DNA from: an uncultured Roseburia sp.
GTDB taxonomy: Bacteria; Bacillota; Clostridia; Lachnospirales; Lachnospiraceae
NCBI GenBank assembly: GCA_947564465.1
Contig: CANOCV010000029.1
Coordinates: 1 to 35,590 of the forward strand
Reading direction: 5' to 3'
DNA: 35,590 nt
Shown here piece after piece: positions 1 to 6,849 of this stretch. Positions within the stretch are counted from its first letter, which is position 1, and each line of letters opens with the position of its first letter. The position numbers were made by a program, and so were the translations under genes. The notes beneath the pieces were generated by a model that was given only the letters and a program-made list of their open reading frames with translations, did not search any database and was not told the DNA's origin.

Positions 1-70
1 TATAGCTTTGCGTCACAGGCTTTCACCTGCTTTGCTCATAAGATATTAAATTGTTTGCTGTTTATAAACA
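1..70 (-). promoter_or_regulatory. Cyclic-di-GMP-I (GEMM) riboswitch, 5' part, cut by window edge
   Basis: Read on the minus strand, this stretch has the conserved core of the GEMM aptamer. GCAAA (35-31) is followed by a CAGG/CCTG stem closed around a GAAA-type loop (29-16), and then by GACGCAAAGC (14-5), the most recognisable block of the family. The second helix and the expression platform would lie left of position 1. A strong promoter sits just upstream at 78-106. The class binds cyclic di-GMP and usually controls motility, surface or adhesion genes; here the regulated gene is outside the window, so the direction of control is unknown. The call rests on the core motif and the promoter position. 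Confidence 0.8.
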
Positions 71-77
71 TGATTGC

Positions 78-106
78 ATTATACTCAAGTTAGCCGCAAC
101 CGTCAA
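78..106 (-). promoter_or_regulatory. Sigma-A-type promoter of the riboswitch transcript
   Basis: On the minus strand TTGACG (106-101) and TATAAT (83-78) are separated by exactly 17 bases. The start of transcription would fall near position 71, just before the GEMM core. This promoter reads out of the window to the left. Confidence 0.75.
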
Positions 107-168
107 TATATTAAATTGACAATTATCACAAATTAAAGTGACTTTATTTATGCATTTTTTACAAAAGC

Positions 169-1281
169 TTACTTTATTTCTATAAATGTATCTCCATACC
201 GAAGCTCCAGTGTATCTCCATCTTTATAGTTAATCGCCTTTAAATTTAAAATATTCACATAATCTCCCGGATTGTCTTCTTCATTTATCTTTTCCATATA
301 TGGATCTGAAGAATTAACCACAACATTATCTTTGTAATTGTCTGCAAAATCAACAGGTTTTCCATTATGATACAGCTTCAGGTAAATTCTATTGTCCTTT
401 TTTTCCAAATTATTATCTATTATAGAATCCATTGCTGCAATTTTCCAGAATTTATCTGCATCGTAAAAGTTCTTTGCATAAAATTTAATTTTAATTTCCG
501 TTTTGTATTCTGACAGCCATATATTTTCTATAAAAACCTTGCGATTCTTAATCATTATACTCTGATTTACTTCAATATTTTTTGCAGGCTGTATGGAATC
601 CTTTGACAGAGTTACCGGAATTTCTAATTCATGGACCGTATGAGTCTCCGGGTTATCTTTGTAATCTAAAATAAAGTAGCATATATTGATTAAAACCTCC
701 TCATTTTCATCCACAGAATAATCTGCAAAATACAATGGCATCTCATATTTTACAAGACATCGAATCGTTTCGTCATTCTCCTCTAAAATTTCGGCCGGAC
801 AAGATGAAACTTTATAATCATTCGGATTATCCCCTTTACAATATACTTTAATTCCAAATCCAAGATCTTTGTTTCCCCTCACCTTTTCCTTTTTCATTGT
901 CACCTCAAGCAGCATAACGTAAGTTCTCTCATCTCCCATTGTACCAATACATTCCGCCGTAATATCTCCGTTTCCGCCGCTTGCCTCAAGTTCATCATAC
1001 TCCCCGTTCTTCACCTTATCGGCCGATACCTTATCAAAAAATCTTTCACGTAAAATATCATCTATTTTAAAGCTTTTGGCAAGCACATATCCACTGCTGC
1101 CAATAATAAAAAACAGCAAAAATGCTGCGGCAATTTGACTCAGTTTTGCGACATAAAATTTCTTTTTTATACGCTTTTTTCTACTCAAATTTGTAAGCAT
1201 ATAAAATGTTTCATCTTCAAAGGAATCCCTGATTTTTAATTCATCCAATGCATCTTTATATTTCTGCATAAATTCTTTCAT
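169..1281 (-). CDS. DUF4179 membrane protein, probable anti-sigma factor
   Basis: This 370-residue protein has a basic cytoplasmic N-terminal segment (about 1-45), one transmembrane helix (about 46-68) and a large outside domain. This is the layout of DUF4179 proteins, which are commonly encoded next to ECF sigma factors and are presumed to hold them at the membrane. Its ATG overlaps the sigma-factor stop codon (ATGA at 1278-1281), and GGGAG lies about 7 bases upstream, so the two are translationally coupled. Partner and signal are inferred: the likely partner is the 167-residue sigma factor and the signal is unknown. It is the last gene of the operon; no convincing terminator is visible between 100 and 168. 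Confidence 0.72.
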   Translation of the reverse strand: MKEFMQKYKDALDELKIRDSFEDETFYMLTNLSRKKRIKKKFYVAKLSQIAAAFLLFFIIGSSGYVLAKSFKIDDILRERFFDKVSADKVKNGEYDELEASGGNGDITAECIGTMGDERTYVMLLEVTMKKEKVRGNKDLGFGIKVYCKGDNPNDYKVSSCPAEILEENDETIRCLVKYEMPLYFADYSVDENEEVLINICYFILDYKDNPETHTVHELEIPVTLSKDSIQPAKNIEVNQSIMIKNRKVFIENIWLSEYKTEIKIKFYAKNFYDADKFWKIAAMDSIIDNNLEKKDNRIYLKLYHNGKPVDFADNYKDNVVVNSSDPYMEKINEEDNPGDYVNILNLKAINYKDGDTLELRYGDTFIEIK

Positions 1282-1781
1282 CTCTTTTCTCCCTTCCCGT
1301 ATATTTGATCTTCTTCTATCATAGCTTCCAGCTTCTTTTTGCCTCTGGCAAGCAGTGTGCCGACAGAAGATACCTTTTTGCCTAACAATTCCGCAATTTC
1401 TTTTAAAGAATACCCCTCGCAGTAGTGAAGATATATCGGTATCCTGTATTTTCTTTCCAGCTTTAATACCAGTTGTATCACTTCAGATTCCTCCCGGTCT
1501 TGATATTCTATTTCTTCCGGAATCGGAATCCAGCTTTTATACCAGGAAGCCTTAAGTAAATCCTTACATTTATTGATTGTGCACCTTACCAGCCAATTTC
1601 TTTTATAATCCTCGCTGTCAAATTTTACATTTTTTGCAAGGTAAACAAGAAATACATCCTGCACCACATCTTCTGCATCATGCATACTTTTCAAATAAGT
1701 ATAAGCGATTTTTACAAGCATTTTACTATATAAAAATACAGCCTCTTTCACTTCGTCGAAATCTTCCTTTTGTTTTTCCAT
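1278..1781 (-). CDS. ECF-type sigma-70 family RNA polymerase sigma factor
   Basis: The 167-residue product has only sigma regions 2 and 4. Region 2 (about 20-75) includes the helix around DAEDVVQDVF and the -10-contacting NWLVRCTINKCKD segment. Region 4 (about 105-155) has a helix-turn-helix in YSLKEIAELLGKKVSSVGT, as in ECF sigma factors. The ATG at 1781 is preferred over an in-frame TTG at 1793, because GGAG sits 6 bases upstream of it and the upstream gene stops only 2 bases away. It overlaps the DUF4179 gene by four bases, the usual sigma/anti-sigma pairing. Unusually, it lies at the end of an ABC-importer-like operon. Target genes cannot be read from the sequence; self-regulation is possible (see the candidate promoter at 6763-6789). 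Confidence 0.85.
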   Translation of the reverse strand: MEKQKEDFDEVKEAVFLYSKMLVKIAYTYLKSMHDAEDVVQDVFLVYLAKNVKFDSEDYKRNWLVRCTINKCKDLLKASWYKSWIPIPEEIEYQDREESEVIQLVLKLERKYRIPIYLHYCEGYSLKEIAELLGKKVSSVGTLLARGKKKLEAMIEEDQIYGKGEKR

Positions 1782-1783
1782 AT

Positions 1784-2194
1784 TTATCTCCAATTTTTCA
1801 CGTAAATTTCTTCCCCATCTGATAATACACTATCAGAACGCAGAATCAGCGGCTCTCCAAAATAATCTTTACTCATAATCGGATAAAACAACCCTTCTTT
1901 TTTTCCAAGTTCAACCTGAATACTCCTTGCAAAAATACGTTCCTCCCCATTCTTTTCCCTTGTCTCCGCCACATACAAATCATGTTCTCCCATCCAGGAA
2001 GGTATCGCATAACATTTTTGTTTGACTTCCTCTTCTGTATCATTCCCTTTTAAAGAAAACATACGCATCTTTGGCTGATAGATTTCCACCTGATTTAGCA
2101 TATAATTATGTAGACTTCTCGAAAAAAAAGTTAAAAATATCATAGAAAACCAAAATATTAATGTAAAAAACAATAAACTCTTTTTCACTCTCAT
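1784..2194 (-). CDS. Small membrane-anchored protein of unknown function
   Basis: I do not recognise this 136-residue product. It begins with a short basic segment and one hydrophobic helix (about 6-28, rich in Phe, Leu and Ile). The remaining ~105 residues are soluble and mixed-charge, probably outside the membrane, ending near YVKNWR. No lipobox or catalytic motif is visible. Its ATG overlaps the permease stop (ATGA at 2191-2194), and its own stop is 2 bases before the sigma-factor start, so it belongs to the same coupled operon. Its position between permease and sigma factor suggests a role in passing information from the membrane complex to the sigma/anti-sigma pair; this is only inference. 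Confidence 0.6.
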   Translation of the reverse strand: MRVKKSLLFFTLIFWFSMIFLTFFSRSLHNYMLNQVEIYQPKMRMFSLKGNDTEEEVKQKCYAIPSWMGEHDLYVAETREKNGEERIFARSIQVELGKKEGLFYPIMSKDYFGEPLILRSDSVLSDGEEIYVKNWR

Positions 2195-2904
2195 AATTTT
2201 ATTCCTTTTTCCAGAGTTTCATTAAAATAGAGATATAAAATCAATACAGGTATCAGAAATATGACAGACGCCGGAAACAATACCTTTCCCTCATAATCAG
2301 ACGCATTCATAATAAAAACCGTCAGATTCTTAAGTCTCTCATCCTTCAGAAAAAGCATCGGCTGCTCTAACATATTAAAGCATTCTGCAAATATAAAAAC
2401 AGCTGTTGCAATAATACACGTCTTCATTTGAGCTACTACTACATAAATTAATACTTTTAAAACAGAACTTGTTTCCAGTCTAGCAGCTTCTATCTGAGCT
2501 TCATCAAGATTCATCATATATTGATGCATAATGATAATCCCAAAAGCGGAAAAAATCATCGGCAGTATAATTCCCATTCTTGTATTTATAAGCCCCATAT
2601 CGCGAAGACCTATGTAATTCGGAAGAAGAGTTACCTGTAAAGGCATCATCATCAATATAAGGTAGATCATAAAAATTATCTTTTTACCGCGCATTTTTGC
2701 GGTTACAAGACCAAATGCACACGGTACCGCAATACAAAGCTCTAAAATTACAATTACAAACGCATAAAATACAGAATTCCAAAACATTCTGTAAAATATA
2801 GGAGTATCAAACAACAAATCCGTCCACGGTTTTAAAGATAACTTTTCCTGCCAGAAGGACATTCCAACTGTCGACAAAATCGGAAGCATAAATGCAATTG
2901 CCAA
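2191..2904 (-). CDS. MalG-type ABC permease with damaged 5' end
   Basis: The 237-residue frame is a multi-helix permease of the MalG/LacG type, with the cytoplasmic coupling loop starting EAARLETSS. In typical family members the loop reads EAA---G---------LP; here the Gly and the final Leu-Pro are missing. The expected start is the ATG at 2940: it overlaps the previous stop as ATGA and has AAGGAG 9 bases upstream. From that ATG the frame reads Met-Lys-Arg-Ile-stop (TAA at 2926-2928), then continues in the same frame with the rest of the first membrane helix. Any product must therefore start again downstream, for example at the TTG at 2904 or the ATG at 2889, neither with a visible ribosome-binding site, losing part of helix 1. 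It may be a recent pseudogene, a reinitiated shorter protein or a sequencing error. Confidence 0.6.
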   Translation of the reverse strand: MAIAFMLPILSTVGMSFWQEKLSLKPWTDLLFDTPIFYRMFWNSVFYAFVIVILELCIAVPCAFGLVTAKMRGKKIIFMIYLILMMMPLQVTLLPNYIGLRDMGLINTRMGIILPMIFSAFGIIIMHQYMMNLDEAQIEAARLETSSVLKVLIYVVVAQMKTCIIATAVFIFAECFNMLEQPMLFLKDERLKNLTVFIMNASDYEGKVLFPASVIFLIPVLILYLYFNETLEKGIKL

Positions 2905-2936
2905 TATTAAAATAAAGCTTTTTTTTTAAATCCTTT

Positions 2937-3746
2937 TCATCTTTGAAATCTCCTTATAAAGATCAATCCCACTGCGATAATCATTCCTGCAAACAAAGTG
3001 TTAAAAACTGCCGATACGGAAAGATTCTGATAATTTAATTTCAAAAAATGATTATTCATGTAGTATTGAAGCGTATATCCATAATCCGGCGGATAATTTG
3101 TCCCATAATACAGATAGCTTTCTTTAAAAATACGAAACGAATTTACAATAGAGAGCAATACGGTAAAAAATATGGTCGGCGCGCTAATCGGCAGCGTCAT
3201 ATGCAAATGAATCTTCATCGGACCGGCGCCCTCCATATATGCCGCCTCAAATATCTCTTTATCCACGGATGCAAACACTGCCGTCAAAAGAATAATACAG
3301 ATTCCTATATTTTTCCAAATAAATAAAAGATATACCGGAAATATATTTTCTATATCCGAAAAAAACTGTCTCCAAATCACAGCTATACTGGCGGTTGGTA
3401 TTACCATAGGAAGTATAAACGAAATTTGGATTCCTTTTTGTTTCATTTTTCCAAACACAAGAATCAACGATATGACAATTGCAAGAACCACAAGGATAGG
3501 AACACAAATTAATATCAACATGATACTATTTTTAAATGCAATTCTAAAATATTCATTCTCTAATACTCTTCTGTAATTTGAAATCAAAGCAAAGCTTTTT
3601 TCAAACTGGTTATTTATCATTGAATAATAAAGCACTCTAAAGAACGGAATCAATGAAAAAATAAGTGTTCCCATTATTGCCGGAAGCATACAGATACAGC
3701 ATTTTCGATTCCAGGATAATCTCATTTTTCCTCTTTTTTTATTCAT
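2937..3746 (-). CDS. MalF-type carbohydrate ABC transporter permease
   Basis: This 269-residue integral membrane protein has about six hydrophobic helices and an intact coupling loop (EAAYMEGAGPMKIHLHMTLP, about residues 175-194), which docks the ATPase in MalF-type importers. The start at 3746 overlaps the upstream lipoprotein gene by 8 bases. An alternative ATG at 3725 has a closer AGAGG and would remove seven residues. The stop overlaps the ATG of the second permease. Family knowledge says such permeases pair with a MalG-type partner, a solute-binding lipoprotein and an ATPase. No ATPase gene is present here, so a shared MsmK-like ATPase elsewhere would be needed for transport. Substrate unknown. 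Confidence 0.8.
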   Translation of the reverse strand: MNKKRGKMRLSWNRKCCICMLPAIMGTLIFSLIPFFRVLYYSMINNQFEKSFALISNYRRVLENEYFRIAFKNSIMLILICVPILVVLAIVISLILVFGKMKQKGIQISFILPMVIPTASIAVIWRQFFSDIENIFPVYLLFIWKNIGICIILLTAVFASVDKEIFEAAYMEGAGPMKIHLHMTLPISAPTIFFTVLLSIVNSFRIFKESYLYYGTNYPPDYGYTLQYYMNNHFLKLNYQNLSVSAVFNTLFAGMIIAVGLIFIRRFQR

Positions 3747-4734
3747 AGTCGATCACTTTCCCTGTTTCTTCATCATATATTTTATAATAACTCTTTTGTC
3801 CCGCAGTTTCATAAAAATACAGCTTTCCATTCTGTTCCCACATTTCCTGAATTACGTCATTTTTTTTCAAATTACACACACTTGTCACACTGCTGTCTGT
3901 TAAATTTACATATTGAATTTTATTTCCTCCGCAAAAATAAAGTCTGTCCTCTATTTTCACAAAATTTTGTCCCCACACCTCTGCCATTTCTTCTATCTCT
4001 CCGTTTGAGAGATTTAAGCGGTAAATAAATGTATCCTTACCCTGGAAAAAGAGCTCATCTTCATAAACGATAGGAAAAAATCCATAATCTAAAATTTTAT
4101 TTTTTTCCCCTGTTTTTAGATTACAGGCAATTACAGGATGATTTTCATCCGAGAAATTTACATATATAATCCATTCCCCATATATATTTTCCCAAATTGC
4201 AGTTGCCTCCTCAAGCAGCTTTATCTCTCCGTTCTCCTTTTTTTGATACAAGTTATTTTTTTTGTCTACATATACCATTCCGTCTTCACATACAAGAAGA
4301 TAATATATCTCTTCTTCTATTTCACTTTTCAAGTCTGTTCCGTCTTCCAACATGGAAAATACTTTATGAGAATCCTTTTCTATAAAGTACAGCCTGTCCT
4401 TATAGTAATTCAGGCAGCCAAATACAAATCCTTCATAAATTTTACTGCTTCCCGTATTCGTCTCCGCAATTAATTCTCCGGAAGCATTTACATAGAAGCT
4501 TTTGTCATCTGACTTATAAGACCTTCCGTTCGTCACCAAAACATCCGACTTATTTCCAAGATCCATGTCTTTTTTTTCAAGACCTTGAAATGTTTCTGTG
4601 CTTTCCGTTAATCCAGCATCAATTAAAATTTCACTGCTGTTATCCACATTTTTTACTTCTTTTGAACGGCTGCATGCAGTTAACAGACCAGTCCCTGTGA
4701 TAAACCCAAATATAAAAATTTTTTTTATCCTCAT
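3739..4734 (-). CDS. DUF5050-like beta-propeller lipoprotein
   Basis: The 331-residue product starts with a lipoprotein signal peptide ending in a lipobox (LLTAC, Cys at about residue 21). The rest shows repeated short beta-strand units with phrases such as DRLYFIEKD, GMVYVDKK, DELFFQGK, DRLYFCGGN and GKLYFYE. This rhythm is typical of DUF5050-like or six-bladed propeller proteins on the cell surface. The ATG at 4734 is chosen over 4752 because AGGAG lies 7 bases before it and the signal peptide starts there. It lies 10 bases after the stop of the large solute-binding lipoprotein gene and overlaps the first permease. Function is not known. A surface-sensing or ligand-presenting role beside the permeases is inference. 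Confidence 0.65.
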   Translation of the reverse strand: MRIKKIFIFGFITGTGLLTACSRSKEVKNVDNSSEILIDAGLTESTETFQGLEKKDMDLGNKSDVLVTNGRSYKSDDKSFYVNASGELIAETNTGSSKIYEGFVFGCLNYYKDRLYFIEKDSHKVFSMLEDGTDLKSEIEEEIYYLLVCEDGMVYVDKKNNLYQKKENGEIKLLEEATAIWENIYGEWIIYVNFSDENHPVIACNLKTGEKNKILDYGFFPIVYEDELFFQGKDTFIYRLNLSNGEIEEMAEVWGQNFVKIEDRLYFCGGNKIQYVNLTDSSVTSVCNLKKNDVIQEMWEQNGKLYFYETAGQKSYYKIYDEETGKVIDYE

Positions 4735-4744
4735 AAATGATCTC

Positions 4745-6739
4745 CTATTCATTGTTATACATATTTACCTTTCGTTCTACTTCCTCTGCAAATTCTGTAA
4801 AATCAATTTTATCATTCATAAAATCCGTATATTTATCCCAAAATATTTCACTCGGCAGCTCAAAACAAATTTCTGCATTAGAATAAATCTCATACAAATC
4901 CTCTGTCAGAGAAGAATCAGGAAACGGATATGTTGATTTCTCACGGAACATATAAGTATCATTTCGTGTTTTCATATATTTGCAGTAATCGCTAATATAA
5001 GAAAGCGTGCTTTCAAGATTTTTTGAATTTTGATTGACACAAAAATAAATACAGCTTCCCTTGTTTTTCATTCCCTTCTCTATCTTAGGCGTTTCTTTTG
5101 CGAGAAGATGCAAAAAATCGTCTTTATCTAATCCATAAATAGATGTCTTAAGCTGAAACAAAAAGTTATTGTAATACGTTTCTTTGTCTACTACTGTTCT
5201 TGATACAAAAAATGTATGCAGTACCGGATTTTCCCACACGCTTTTTTCTTTCAGAATGCTGCATATGTTTTCAAATTCCTTGCTTTGATAATCTGCTTTC
5301 TCTCCCTTTTTTACATATTGAGAATTATATTGCAGCATCAAATCATTTTGTATTTGAAAACCGTTTATATCATACCATTCCTGCAGAGCCTGATTTTCAT
5401 ATAATTTTTCCGCTTCACCAATCAACGAATTGTAATCTTCTATATTTTCCATTTCAATTCCTTTTTTTTCACACGCTTCGCTGCCATATAAAAGAAACGG
5501 AATACTCACGGAAATCGGCAGCATCCATACCTCCCCGTTTTCATTTATAGCCGCTTCTTTGATATACGGGTGGCAGGAATCTAAATATTCCATCACATTT
5601 TCTACCTCATTCAAAGGATAAAATGCTCCCTGATCACGTATTTCCCGGGAAATAGAAGACGCGGAATCCATCATACACATATCATAATCCGTATCTCCTG
5701 CAAGAACGGAAAGAGCAAACTCATCCTCCTCCAACACGATAGGAAACATCTTATATCCGCATCCATACGGTTCCTCAAAAATCTGCGTCTGATAAAAATG
5801 TATCTCAGGATTTTTATGGTTTGCCTTCTCATAATCCATCCTGAGAATATTGTTTTTATCCTGATCGCTGTCCAATATATATACATCCTTCCCCTGGCAT
5901 TTCAGGTTATTTCCATACCATATAAAAACATCCTGTACAAATTCCGTCTGTGTCTTTTCATCATCCACTTCTGCCGCGGTAATTTTGTTTCCCTGTCCAA
6001 CCACGATTGTCTTTTTATCTTCTCTTACCGCAAATCCGTTAATAGCATCAAATTGATTATTATACTGCTTTTTCCCGAATTTTTCTGTATCTGTCTGATA
6101 AATTACAAAATAATATCCCCCGATATCGTCATAAGCATAAAACATCAATTGCTCCTCCGATATCTGATACATAAATATTACGTTGTCAATCGGAAGCTCC
6201 TTTACCTCTAAAGTTTTCCGATTAAAACTAACCGCTTTTTCTCCCATATAACTATAACTATCCGTTTCATCAAAACGAGTCATTTCCTGGCTGCTGTCAT
6301 ATACCTCACTCTGATAAATCAAATAAACATTTTTCTCTGTAACGGCAGTTGACTTTATTCCCATATATTCATTCGGAATATCCCGGCTTATCCGTTCTTT
6401 TGTCTTAAGGTTCATCTCTTCTAAAGAAAAACCTTCTTCTCCGTAATTGAAGGATAAAAGCTCGTTACCGCAATACATTAAATACATGTGCTCTCCATCG
6501 CCAAAATCATAGCTCTCTTTTTTCTTGCCGTCTCTACCGATTTTTTCTATCTCGTTTTTCCCGATATAAGACACATAAATATCCTCACCGGCTACCGCAA
6601 AGGAGGATGCATCCTCAAGACCATAAGAAAATACTTCATCTCTATTTTGATTCTTTTCAGTTATCTCCTTTTCTTTATTACATCCATTGAAACATAAAAC
6701 ACATAAAATAATACAAATATACAACCTCCATGTTTTCAT
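4745..6739 (-). CDS. Large lipoprotein: propeller-like N-terminus fused to a solute-binding domain
   Basis: This 664-residue product starts at the ATG at 6739, preceded by AAAGGAGG with 7-base spacing; frames beginning further upstream lack this site. The signal peptide ends in a lipobox (CFNGC, Cys about residue 22). Residues about 40-300 show repeating strand-rich units (for example ENVYLIYQSE, KDVYILDSDQ) like a propeller. Residues about 320-664 resemble family-1 extracellular solute-binding proteins, with the typical stretch GDTDYDMCMMDS followed by FYPLNEV and GEVWMLPISVS. Family-1 binding proteins are usually 400-450 residues, so the N-terminal part is an extra module. It heads an operon with two permeases, a sigma factor and an anti-sigma-like gene. 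It probably binds a sugar or peptide at the cell surface; the ligand cannot be read. Confidence 0.65.
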   Translation of the reverse strand: MKTWRLYICIILCVLCFNGCNKEKEITEKNQNRDEVFSYGLEDASSFAVAGEDIYVSYIGKNEIEKIGRDGKKKESYDFGDGEHMYLMYCGNELLSFNYGEEGFSLEEMNLKTKERISRDIPNEYMGIKSTAVTEKNVYLIYQSEVYDSSQEMTRFDETDSYSYMGEKAVSFNRKTLEVKELPIDNVIFMYQISEEQLMFYAYDDIGGYYFVIYQTDTEKFGKKQYNNQFDAINGFAVREDKKTIVVGQGNKITAAEVDDEKTQTEFVQDVFIWYGNNLKCQGKDVYILDSDQDKNNILRMDYEKANHKNPEIHFYQTQIFEEPYGCGYKMFPIVLEEDEFALSVLAGDTDYDMCMMDSASSISREIRDQGAFYPLNEVENVMEYLDSCHPYIKEAAINENGEVWMLPISVSIPFLLYGSEACEKKGIEMENIEDYNSLIGEAEKLYENQALQEWYDINGFQIQNDLMLQYNSQYVKKGEKADYQSKEFENICSILKEKSVWENPVLHTFFVSRTVVDKETYYNNFLFQLKTSIYGLDKDDFLHLLAKETPKIEKGMKNKGSCIYFCVNQNSKNLESTLSYISDYCKYMKTRNDTYMFREKSTYPFPDSSLTEDLYEIYSNAEICFELPSEIFWDKYTDFMNDKIDFTEFAEEVERKVNMYNNE

Positions 6740-6762
6740 ATCGTATCCTCCTTTGTATAGAA

Positions 6763-6789
6763 TACGATTCAAAGAGCGTATATTTTTCA
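6763..6789 (-). promoter_or_regulatory. Candidate ECF-type promoter of the lipoprotein/sigma operon
   Basis: On the minus strand TGAAAA (6789-6784) is followed after 17 bases by CGTA (6766-6763), then a short leader with AAAGGAGG and the ATG at 6739. The pattern is close to ECF promoters of the SigW type (TGAAAC, 16 bases, CGTA). No good sigma-A promoter is visible in the same space. Self-activation by the operon's own sigma factor is inference. Confidence 0.35.
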
Positions 6790-6796
6790 AAAATAC

Positions 6797-6840
6797 AAAA
6801 AAATAGTATCTTAAACATGACTATGTCTAAGATACTATTT
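6797..6840 (-). terminator. Rho-independent terminator after gyrA
   Basis: A perfect 13-bp stem (6828-6840 with 6801-6813) with a 14-base loop is followed on the minus strand by a run of T residues. It begins 10 bases after the gyrA stop and separates gyrA from the lipoprotein/sigma operon. Confidence 0.85.
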
Positions 6841-6849
6841 ATCTTTTTA

